From contig VZDJ01000116.1 of assembly GCA_008694505.1 (NCBI GenBank), positions 24,152,634-24,216,633 on the forward strand: 64,000 bases of DNA, given 5' to 3'. The notes beneath the pieces are model-generated. The model was not told where the DNA came from. It worked only from the letters and a program-made list of their open reading frames with translations, and made no database searches. The translations under genes were made by a program, and so were the position numbers. Of the stretch, positions 1-9,574 are shown piece by piece; within the stretch, counting starts at the first letter, position 1; each line of letters starts with the position of its first letter. This DNA comes from Cyanoderma ruficeps (lineage: Eukaryota > Chordata > Aves > Passeriformes > Timaliidae).

Positions 1-28
1 AAGAAAGGAAGAAAGGAAGAAAGGAGAA
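1..28. repeat. GGAA/GAAA-rich microsatellite
   Basis: Three near-identical 8-base units of the pattern GAAAGGAA run into the window edge, so the array probably continues upstream. It is a purine-only simple repeat on the + strand and sits about 200 bases before the CpG island. No gene content is visible in it. Confidence 0.85.
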
Positions 29-280
29 GCCAAGGTCCGAGTGTGGGATTGAATGAAACCATCGCAGGGACATTGTCAGGAGTCTGGGGAAGGGTCGTGA
101 GTTCAGCGTCGGACCGACTTGGAAATTCACAACAATTTGTCTTTAGGACAGTCGAGGGCTGTCGGAAATCTGCTTTCTTCCCACCATTGTGGCCACGTCC
201 TGAGAGGTTGGGGTCGGTGTTTTCTGTAGGGTTTCCCTGGCAAATCCAGAGCCCCGCGGGGCAAAGCGGACGGTCCTGGC

Positions 281-288
281 GGGCGGGG
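281..288 (+). promoter_or_regulatory. Sp1/KLF-type GC box
   Basis: GGGCGGGG, a perfect GC box, lies in the first CpG-dense core. Such boxes are common in CpG-island promoters, where Sp/KLF factors bind. A single site in GC-rich DNA can arise by chance. Confidence 0.5.
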
Positions 289-514
289 AGCGGTGCCACC
301 AGTGCCACCAGTGTCCTGTGCCCGGGGACATCGCCGGGCAGAGCGGGCAGGGCGACCCCTCTGCCGGGGCCTTTTTCCTCTCCCCAGCGGGCGCTTCTCT
401 ACCCCACGCGCCCGATCCCGGCCTTGGAAAGGCAGGAAGGGAGAGCGCGGGCTGCCCGGGGTGGGCAGCCGTGTCTTACGTGGCGGGGACCACCTTCCCT
501 CTGCCACCCCGCGC

Positions 515-528
515 ATCGCCATGGAAAC
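515..528 (+). promoter_or_regulatory. RFX-type X-box candidate
   Basis: The 14-mer ATCGCCATGGAAAC differs at two positions from the palindromic RFX consensus GTTGCCATGGCAAC and keeps the central GCCATGG and the AAC half. RFX factors bind such boxes near promoters of ciliary and neural genes. The ATG inside it also has a good Kozak context, but the frame that follows shows no recognisable protein. Confidence 0.4.
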
Positions 529-1103
529 CGCTGCGGCGGCACATCAAAGTTCCCGGAGGCTGAGCCCCGGGTCCCCGGGCAGGGACCTGCCAGCGACCCC
601 CCAGCCGCGCTGCCGCTGCGGGGATTGGGGCACAGCCCCTCGAATCGACCGTCCCCCGCCTCGTCCGTCGGTGGGCAGGAGCTCGTCTTGGGGGTGACTG
701 CCTGGAAGAGCCACTCTGGTTCCTTTTCCACCTGACACGGGGGTCAGAGCCAGGCGAGGGGCGGCCGTGAGGTGGGCGGCAGCGAACAGGGGGCTGACAC
801 CGGCCAACGACCCCCTCCTGTCCCCGCCTGGTTGGGGCGACCGCGGGAAAGGACGGAGATGCGGGCCGGCAAATGCGGGCTCAGAGCTTCTCCCTGCCCT
901 CCTCTACCATCTCTTGAGTTTCGCCGGTCCCAGCCAGCGATTCCCGTGTCGCTCCAGAGTCCCTGTCCCCGCACTCGGCCCCGCGCCCAGTGCAGCGGGA
1001 CCTGCAGCCCCGGCCAGGTGTCCCCTCCCGTGGAAAGGGGCTGCTCCTTCTTTTTCGGGTACGAGGGTAAAACTCGGCCAATCTACCCGCTCCTCCCCGT
1101 AAC

Positions 1104-1325
1104 TTAAATAAAAGAGGAGTAAAAGGCAACGTCTACACCAGTTTAATTAAGGAAGGCTCTTGTACCTTGGGGGGGATCGCATCATTTCACATGAAAAATT
1201 CATACGGGAGGTTTCCCGAGCTGCTCCGTTTAATCATCCCTGCTGCCAGCGAAGGGCTCTGTCTTTATACATGTCTGTAATTTGATTTTAATGGCCCCAC
1301 TTTTCCATTTGCACATGTCCGGAAG
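1104..1325. other. AT-rich spacer inside the CpG island
   Basis: Non-repetitive DNA between two CpG-dense cores. It contains TTTAATTAA-type and TTTAATCATCC-type homeodomain-like sequence and no open frame of note. Alternation of CpG cores with AT-rich homeodomain-site DNA is typical of promoters of developmental genes, but conservation has not been tested. Confidence 0.3.
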
Positions 1326-1400
1326 GTAAGGAAGCCGGGGCTGAGAAACTGCCCGGCCCGGGCGGGACCCGCACCCGCGGAACCCTCCGCAGCCTCCCGC

Positions 1401-1430
1401 GGGCGCGCATCTCCTGGGCGCGCATCTCCG
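1401..1430. repeat. 15-bp tandem duplication in CpG core
   Basis: GGGCGCGCATCTCCT is followed immediately by GGGCGCGCATCTCCG: 14 of 15 bases are identical. Each copy holds a GCGCGC core. A local slippage duplication is the simplest explanation; a doubled factor-binding site is possible. Confidence 0.8.
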
Positions 1431-1859
1431 TCGCTCACCACTCCAGCCGTGCCCGCCGCTTTTCTCTCTCCTCCGCTGGACCATTTCGCGTTCAGCTGGA
1501 TGAAATACTGCAATTATATATCCCCATTTAAAGGGGGAAACAAGGAAAAAAAAAGGCAGAAAGCAAAACACACAGAAGGAAAAGAATGTGGCGTCGACTA
1601 ATTTAAACCAGTTCTGTAAGTAGACGATGCTGTGTCGATTCAGATGTTTCTGGCCGTAATTGCTGTCTGAGGGGGAAGAGCCGAGGCTCGGACTCGCAGG
1701 TTCGGAGCCGGAGCGGGCGGCAGCGGCCGGGCCGGGGCCCCGCTGCTCCCGGCTGAGCAGGGCCCGACACCTCCGTGCCCTGCGGAGCCGCCTCCGCAGG
1801 CTCCTGCTGGCCCTGCCTGGATGGGGAAGAAGTTAAAAGGAAGGGGAAAGGACACCTAG

Positions 1860-2280
1860 CCCTGAAATGATGAGCCCCACTTCCCCCTGGACGTACCCAG
1901 GCAGAGTTGTCTATCAATCGCGCTGTTCACTGCGTGTCACCAGCTGGGCTGTGGGGAGAGAAGCGCGTGTGAAATGATGCCATTAGGCTGCAGAGCGACA
2001 AGAAGGGACGAGGTAATTGTCAGCAATTGTCAGAGCCAGTCCGGTGACCTGCTAATCTATTGCCGCCAGCACACGGTCACGGGAGAAAAAAAGGAACCAA
2101 AAAATCCGCAGGATGGAGAAAAAGTCCGACTTACCTCAGACCTGGTCGGCTTGTTAACGTTCCACTTTTAAAGAAAGAAGGTTTTCTGAGAGAACCCTGT
2201 GTGTTCAATCAGACTGTTACTCCATTTGCTGAGTGCAATGTATCCTCCGTGGTTTAATCTGTTCTCCCTTCTTTTTTGAA
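1860..2280. other. AT-richer shoulder of the CpG island
   Basis: Non-coding transition from the island into AT-rich DNA. The only clear structure is a doubled AATTGTCAG (2015-2023 and 2025-2033), with start points 10 bp apart, one helical turn, joining homeodomain-like TAATTG and TALE-like TGTCA halves. No exon or repeat is recognised. Confidence 0.35.
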
Positions 2281-5205
2281 TTTATTTTTTTCTCTTCCCT
2301 TTCCTCATTTGTCTCCCGTGAGGTTTGGCATCAGGCTGTTGGAATTACGAACCAGAGGGTGTCTGCAGAGCAGTAGCACCATTCAGCACCTCTGCCTTTG
2401 CATTTCCCATCTAGAGGCAGCTGTGTGGTCAGAAAGTTTGGGATGGACATGCAAACCTTCACCCCTGCAGAACCTTTGCTCAATAAACCTCCCTCTGCCA
2501 ATTCATAACAGAGCACAGAAAGAGCTGCTTGTGCAGGTGGGAATGTTTGTGTGGAAGGCTTTACTCAACCCCTGCATCCCAAACCAAATATCCACAGTGG
2601 CTGGAGAAGTGAAATAGAAACTTAAACAGGCTGAAAGCAACTGTTTAAAACCAATTCCTTCACAACATTCCCTTGTCTCTGAAATAAAGGAGATAGGCCC
2701 TTGGGTAGCTTAAAAGAAAACATATATTTAACAGGTGACTTGGAATCAGCCTCATTTTGAAGAGCTCAGGGTAGAAACAGTGACACCCCCCTCAAATTTA
2801 AACTGTTTTAAAGAAAGTTGAAATCATAGGGGATGCACAAAACTACAATCACAATGGGTATTTTCAGCATTAAGGAGGGGATATAAAGTGTGTTTGAGCT
2901 TGCTTTATTTTATTTCATTTCAGTCTTCCATCCTTCCCTGATATCTTTATTTGTTTATTTTTAAAATGGAAAGGATTATCAGGAGACCTCCCTAAAAATC
3001 ATCTTTTGATCTTACTGCAAATATAGGGCTGAAAGCAGCAGCCCTTACTCAATACTAAACCATTTCTGAAATGACTGCTGGGTTGCACAGGAGGAGATCC
3101 AGGGTATTTTCCATTATTCATAAATATTTCAAGCAGGTAAGTTTAAGACTTTTTTGGTTTTGATGAGCTATTCTCTCTCACACGCAGGAACACGGACAAG
3201 AGCTACTTAGAACACACTTGGATTCAAGTCCAAATCAATGAATAAATTACACAGATGGGTTTCATTGCTTCTATATTTGCTACATGTAACAAATCAGCAG
3301 AGGTGTTCAGCTCATTAGTGGGGACAATACTGTGTTGGAAGGGTCAGACAGGAGAATGAAAGAAATGTTCATTTTTTCCTGCAGTGTGACTGATGTCTGG
3401 CTGAACAAGAATGATTTATACCAGACCTCTCCCTTAATATAACATATTTCTGCAATTCTTGTGAGTGAGCCCAAAACATTCATACATGACAGAATCAAAA
3501 ATAACTCCCTCAGAAAGGCTAAATTACACGGTTTGGAGAGTTCCAGCCGTGTACATCTCATGACACTATTTTACTGCTGAAGAATTGTCTTTTTTTTACA
3601 AGTGATAACTGCAATCCAGTAGCAGCTAAACCATTCCAGTGGATATAAGTAGCATATTTGGGCTATATATTAAAGATTAGTAACTCTACATGCTCTAAAA
3701 TAAAGGCTTTACATTTTATCTGACAAATGAAGACTAGGAAATTGTGGAAGAGCTGCACACATATTAATAGCCCCTGTTCCACACTGCCACTTCGTAGTTT
3801 TCTAGGGGGACACAAAATATCTGTGCTCTCCTGCCTAGCCACTGTCACCAGACTTATTAATTCAAGATAAGGCTGCTATTCTGAATGGAGCCATCAGGTC
3901 AAACACTGGAAACTTTTCCACTTCAGGCCCAGGCATGAGGTACCATTGAAAGAGAGTGAGTGAGCATTGCTTGGAAAAGGACTCGGAAATCTGCGCAAAA
4001 CTTCCAGCTGCCGTCCTGTGACTGGAGGGAGAAGTCACCTGCTTTGATTTTCCAACAAACAGGACTCACAGACTGTGACAAATGAGGCTGCTGTGGTGTC
4101 AGTAGTCTATTTTCAGTGCTGGGATGCCGTGCAGGTGACCTTACAGTGGTGGCACAGCAGACATGCCACTGGTGAGTTTGAGGTGCTCAGGGGACAAGTG
4201 TGGCCTTTGAATTCTGTATTCCCACGGCTGTTGGAGCCCAGGCTTCTCTATCCTTGCTCTGCTGGCTGATACGAGCTCTGCGATACAAACAAGGCCCAGA
4301 AAATCTGCTGTGCACCACAAGGCCCGTTCCCAATTATACGTCTCTTGGAGCACTTCCATTGAAGGACAACCTCTTCCAGAGACACTGATCCACTGCTGAC
4401 TGGTGCAGTGAGTGATTTACCACGAGGAGGTTGGTGTGGCTCCTCCATTCCTCTGTACATGGCTGTTCCTGAAGCCTGCCCCGGTCAGGGACACACGCTC
4501 AGTCATGGGCATTGCCTTTGCAGGACGCACAGCCAGATATTAAACTAATTTCCTCAGCACACGCAAAGTTCCCTTCAGAACCTGAAATTTTGGCTCTTTT
4601 CCTCGCCTAAATTCTGTTTAGCATCTATAGTGAGGCACAGATAACAAGCTGGCAGGCTGGAGCTAAAATGACCTTTCTTCCAATGAGTAACAACTGCGTG
4701 TGAAGGGAAACAACTGCATGCAAGGGTTTTCCATGGGAACCTGAGTCACAGCCCACTCAAGAAAACATGAGAACGCTTTACCAGGTTTACACCATGTGTG
4801 CAGTGCATTTTGATGCGTCTTGTGATACAGACCGGGGTGGCAGCTGAAGTCACCAGGCCCCGGAGCCCTGCTGTGGGTGATGCTCTCAGGGCCTGCTGCT
4901 GAGCTGGCCAAACCCCCTGCAGGCAGCCTCTGCCTGGTTGAGAAATTCGGTTTACGCCAGATGGAAATTCGGCTGGCCGCCGGGTATAAAATTTGGGAAT
5001 TTCAGCTTCAGAGTCAGCATATATCTTAGCAAAAAGAGCCCCTTTAGCCTGTGAGAAGACAGGATCAGGCAGACCATGCTGCTCATGCCTGTCCTGGACC
5101 TCTAGCAGAGAGCGTTTCTCCCTGGCTCTGCTGAGGCAAGCTGGGGAGGTGAATATCTGCTCACAGGTGTTTTCAAGCTATTTTGGCAAAACAGAAAGAC
5201 AAATC
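2281..5205. other. Non-coding, nothing recognised
   Basis: Ordinary AT-rich amniote DNA. Open frames here (up to about 120 codons) are of chance length and share no family features. No repeat, RNA gene or strong motif cluster was seen. Confidence 0.6.
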
Positions 5206-5300
5206 CTTTTGCTCTGTACTTGCACAGCACCTAGCACAGCAGAGTCTTGGTGCCTTACTGGAGTTGTCAGGGGCTTCTACAGCACGAATAACAAGTATAT
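5206..5300 (+). mobile_element. L2/MIR-type retroposon tail relic
   Basis: The run CAGCACCTAGCACAGCAGAG followed by a TCTTGGTGCCTTACTGG-like stretch and an AATAACAAGTATATAA end resembles the conserved 3' tail shared by L2 LINEs and their SINEs in amniotes (GTACAGCGCCTAGCACA..., then an A/T-rich TAA-type tail). No coding part is left. The assignment rests on remembered consensus, not on a search. Confidence 0.55.
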
Positions 5301-5365
5301 AATGCATCTGTTACAGAGCTCACAAACCTTTCATGTTATTTATGTACTAATCTGAACAGCGTGGG

Positions 5366-5400
5366 CCAGATTTTGATCTCGGTTATTCTGGAGTAAATGA
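5366..5400 (+). repeat. Ancient amniote repeat fragment
   Basis: GGCCAGATTTTGATCTCGG followed by TTATTCTGGAGTAAAT resembles one end of a palindromic short repeat that is abundant in turtles and crocodilians and survives in birds (CAGATTTTGATCTCAGTTACAC...GGTGTAAATC). Only one arm remains. It lies close to the L2-type tail, so both may be parts of one old insertion region. Confidence 0.45.
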
Positions 5401-7552
5401 GATATGGGTTTGGCCTCACATCCATAAGATCTATAGTCAATCAGTGTTTCTAATGTGCTCATCATGGAAATATCTTGGCATTGTGTGGCTGGCCCACTTC
5501 AGTGCGACTAGAATAGCAAAGCATTATATTAAGCAAACAGAACAGTTTGATTTATAGATTTGTGGTAAGAATAGTTCAGTTTTCCAGGGTGTTCAATTTA
5601 ATTAACATTCTCGAGGGAAAAAACTGCTATTGTTTCCCTAACCACATGCCTTCCAATACAAAATAAACTCTTGCTGGTGTGTATGTGCTGCTTAATTATC
5701 CTAAATGGTTCCTTTTGAAAGTTGTCTATTGACCTGCTTCTACGCTTCACAAGTGGAGCATAGTCTATTCACTCAAGAGCATGTCTCTACCTGCACTTAG
5801 CAAGAAAGAGATACCAGATAAATTTTAACACTGCTAAAACGACAGAACAACCTGCTGCATGCAGCATTCCCCAGTGGTGTGTGTGAATGAGGCCGCAAGG
5901 GTCATTCATGAAGCCCAGTAAATTGCAACAATACCTGTAGGTCCTAAGTCCAGCCACTGTTTGATGGTTGGGGATAAATCTCTGGCATGGATGCTACTGG
6001 AGCACAGAGCAGGGGAGCAGGGGACAGTTTATCTGTTTGATCCACTGGAGATCAAATCCTGCTGTTGATATTCACCTTGAGCTACACCTTGGTTTTGATC
6101 TGCTGGTTTTCAGAGGGGTGAGCGAAAGGAAAATCAGATCCGGGCTCAGGTTATCCATGGTTGCCAGGGCTGTGTAAATCAAAAATCTTCTGCACCAACA
6201 CAGTGCCTGCCCTGCTGTCTTCATCTTTCAGACTCTGTGGCAGTTTTTCAAGAGTGCCCAGATTCAGAAGAAGGAGATGGTGGAGCAATCCCGACTCCAT
6301 TTTTTCCCGCAACATTTAAGTGGAAACAGAGCCGGGCCCAGTGAGTGCTGCTGCAGTGTGGGATGACAGGAGGGCGAGATTTTGTGCAGTTGAGTCAGTA
6401 GTGAGAGCTGGCTGTAGCCGGCTCTGACTGAACACAATAAACAATTCCACTTGCAACATGCTGTACTATTTAAGGGCTGGAGATGCCAGTGGGAGTTTTG
6501 CCTGAGGAGCAGGCGAATAACAGGTCCTTGCTCTCTCTCTCGTGTCTCATGAAGTATCACAGCCCCACGTGTGCTGCAGAGGCAGGTGAGGGAGTGGTGG
6601 AGATAAGAGATAAGTCGGGGAGGGGCAGGAGGAGCAGAGGGGCAGTGCCACTGCCTCCCCACTCCTGGAGAGAGCCTCTGTCCAGCTGGTGAGCTCCCAT
6701 CCATGCTGGAGCTGTCTGGAAGATGCTGTAAGGATGGCCAGGGAAACTACACAGCCAGGCCCTGGATAAACTCTGCAAAGTAAATTACATGAATGCAACG
6801 ATTCCCTCTACATTTAGGATTTATTCATTCTGCCACTATGTCTCCATTAGCTCTGCTTTCCAGTGACTCCTTCTGTCTAAAAAGGGAACCTAAATTTTAG
6901 GGAAAGGTTAGAAATAATTTTTTCTGCTGTGCAATGTGCAAGCAATTTATTGAATAGTTTCAGAAATCCAACTATGTTGCTTTCCTCCTGCAGTATTGCT
7001 GATTCAAACATAAAGCAGCAGGTTAAAACATATTCATAAGATACTAAAAAAACCCGAAACTTGTCAAAACAAGCAGCAGATTTCTCCCTAATATTATGGT
7101 ATACAATTTTTATAAATGTGGAGGCATCTTTTCTTAGAAGTGTATTTTAAACTCATCTAAATTATATTAGGAGTCAAGGCCCAATTTGGTTACAAGCTGT
7201 GAGACATCAAGGGTTCTTTTAATGAAGAATTCACGCTGGAAAAATGTATGTCACAAGACATATGAGTGGATGCCTCGGTGCTTTCTAACCCTTTGCTCCC
7301 CATGTACCGACGAACACTGAAATGTGAATGCAGAAAAGGGGGTTCAGATGAAGTCCTTAACTCCAAATGGCCATTTGGGTGTCTCCACGAGCACACAGCC
7401 CCGCAGAACAAAGCGGCATCAGCAAAGATGCCTGAGGTTTGATTTGAATTTTGCTCCAGTTGAATGATACTATTTATACCCCGGGCTAATCAGAACCAGG
7501 GCTGTTTCATCATTCTAAATGTCAGGAAAAATATATCATGTGCATCAAGGGA
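5401..7552. other. Non-coding, nothing firm
   Basis: AT-rich intergenic-type sequence. A weak resemblance to the same ancient repeat family may lie at 6045-6105 (GATCAAATCCTGCT and GGTTTTGATCTGCTGG). Opposed open frames at about 6264-6798 overlap in several frames and look like chance. Confidence 0.5.
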
Positions 7553-7616
7553 GAAATCTTGGCCCCACTGAAGTCAATGGCAAAACTCCCATTGATTTCA
7601 TTGGGGCCAGGATTTC
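7553..7616. repeat. Palindromic amniote short repeat (MITE-like)
   Basis: Two 28-base arms (7553-7580 and 7589-7616) are inverted copies with only three mismatches, separated by the 8-base loop CAAAACTC. The arms include GGCCCC and TCAATGG, matching the known reptile/bird element built from TTGAAGTCAATGGG and GGGGCCAGGATTTCA. The structure suggests a non-autonomous DNA-transposon-like or foldback relic; I do not assign a family name. Transcribed RNA could form a long hairpin. Confidence 0.75.
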
Positions 7617-7622
7617 ACCCTG

Positions 7623-9520
7623 AATAAAAACTCGTATTTCATACACAGCTTAAATGGCAATGGGTTTATCTGTGAGTGGTTTTAAAAATTGTTCTGGAGA
7701 AAAATACATTACTGAAATGCAATTAGGCATTTACTTAGCCTTTGCAGAGCCATCAATGTTTTCATGAGCAGCGTAAAGGAACTTAAGAAGAGGAACTCAA
7801 GGCTGAAGTTGTATGATGTGCAATTGGGCAATTGTTGGAGCACACAACTGAGTGTGATTCAGTGTCTCCAAACACAGTTTCACTAATAAGCTCCTGGGTT
7901 TGCATCTGGATGATCCAAATGTGAATATTTTTTCCTGCCGGGTGACGTAATAGCTCACCAGGACACCAGTGCAATGGATGTAACATATTTGGTTTGATGA
8001 GCCTGTTGGACACGAGGAAGAGCTTGCAGTTGTCTCTCTGAGTTGCTCTCACACTAATGAAACACAGCCCTGTGGCCTCTGAAGTCCTGCTGGGCTTGAG
8101 CAGCTGTCTTTGGTACTGTCCCCAGCACAGGAGGTGGACTGAGGGTCACTGTGAGCTTAGAACACCATTAGAAAGGTTTGGTGAAGTCCTCAGCTCCAGC
8201 CTGGCTTCAAATCTGAAGATTCTTGTCTTTCCTCGTTGGTACGGTAAATGGGCAAAGTGTTTGTGAGGTTCTGTGTTTGCTGAGACAGTTCACAGGAAGG
8301 AAAATAGCCTTGTTTTCACTGTCTAATTAGTTCGTGGTGCATATTTCTTCATCTGTGTACTTAATACTTCGAAAGGTATCATGGGATCAGGAAAGCAGCT
8401 TTGCATTTCAGTCAGAAAAGGAGCCAGTGGGGAAAAAAACCACCAAAAAACCATACATGAACAACATTCAGCGATTGGAAAGCACCACGTCCCCACTTAA
8501 AAGCTCTTTCAAAAGATATGCTGTACTCAATGAATCTCACTTCTTCTAACCAAAGCCATAAATCCGATGTACAAAATGTTCCCTTATTTTGACTGGATCT
8601 ATTTGAACTGATTAATTTCTCACAATTTTCTCTGGAAACCACACTGTGGCATCGCTTCAGCACTCGCTGCCCGTCTCACACAGACACCATCAGTTCCTGA
8701 AATACTTGGGTTTCCTGTGAGTTTAGAATGGGTCCCTTCCAAGTATTCCCTTTGTCTGATCTTGTTTAAATTATTTGAATGAACGAAATTACGGCCTTTG
8801 ATGCTACGTTGCGAAAACATTTAATCTATTTTGTTTTCAGCTTTCCTTTGACTGGTACAAGAAACAAACCCTGGGAAAACAGGCAAATCATGACTTATGG
8901 GTGAGTGGCTAGTCACATTTGGTGCTAATTTCTTTTCCAAACATTTATACTTCCTAAGAAACAGTTTCTCCAAAAGAATAACTCCTGGAAGTGGCTACAG
9001 TAGTGGTCAGAGAAGAGGAAAACACGACATTTGATGTAGTCACATCGATTAAGATCCTGTCCAATTAGCTTTAACAAGAGAGGGTTAGACAATCATCCTA
9101 AAATACACTGAGGAGAGGAAAATATTAAGGAACAAAGAAGCCTCTGGCCTCAAAGGACAAGAGAAAAGAATTTGAAACCATCTTGACGAATCAGTATAAC
9201 CACAGCTTGATGGAGAGACAAAAATAGGATGACTCTGGCTCTGAAGATTGATGCTGAGATTAAAAAAGCAAACAGAAAAATAAATCCTTTCACTTCTAGA
9301 CCACAGACTTGAATTCATAAGCCAGTTAGTCATCATCATCTGATAGTTCCTGAACCTGTCCTCTCTGGAACAGACTGGAGGTCCCAACAGGAGCTCTAGG
9401 AGGCATATGACAGTATTCAAGCCAAACAACAATTTCCTGCTTGGCATTACTGCTGGCCATCTCCATAGGAAGGCCAAAGGAGCAAGCAATTGATAGTGGG
9501 GGGAAAATCCCAACAATCGT
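7623..9520. other. Non-coding, nothing recognised
   Basis: AT-rich DNA without recognised repeats or exons. A 143-codon frame on the minus strand (9085-9516) has no family features and runs across unrelated sequence. Confidence 0.5.
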
Positions 9521-9574
9521 TTATTCCCATTATTCTATCATTACTACTAGTACTATTATTACTGTTATTAATTC
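9521..9574. repeat. Imperfect ATT/ACT trinucleotide patch
   Basis: A degenerate trinucleotide run (CATTACTACTAGTACTATTA and similar units) makes an AT-rich simple repeat. It lies inside the 5' part of the longest open frame of the window, which argues against that frame being coding. Confidence 0.6.

Larger units (their letters stand above)
236..1850. promoter_or_regulatory. CpG island, candidate promoter
   Basis: The stretch is much richer in G+C and in CpG dinucleotides than the remaining window. It has three dense cores, about 236-1100, 1325-1490 and 1665-1850, separated by AT-rich spacers. It carries an Sp1-type box GGGCGGGG (281-288), an RFX-type X-box (515-528) and a duplicated CpG-rich 15-mer (1401-1430). 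Open frames of up to 230 codons exist here, but all three + frames are open together over 318-563, which is the mark of stop-poor GC-rich DNA rather than coding. CpG islands of this size in amniotes usually mark promoters, often of developmental regulators. Which gene is served and in which direction cannot be told from the window. An orphan or alternative promoter is also possible. Confidence 0.75.

Noticed and set aside
43..735. Open frame of 230 codons in the CpG island
   Set aside because: All three plus-strand frames are open together over 318-563, and a minus-strand frame also overlaps. The product is Pro/Arg/Gly-rich without any domain; this is explained by GC-rich, stop-poor DNA.
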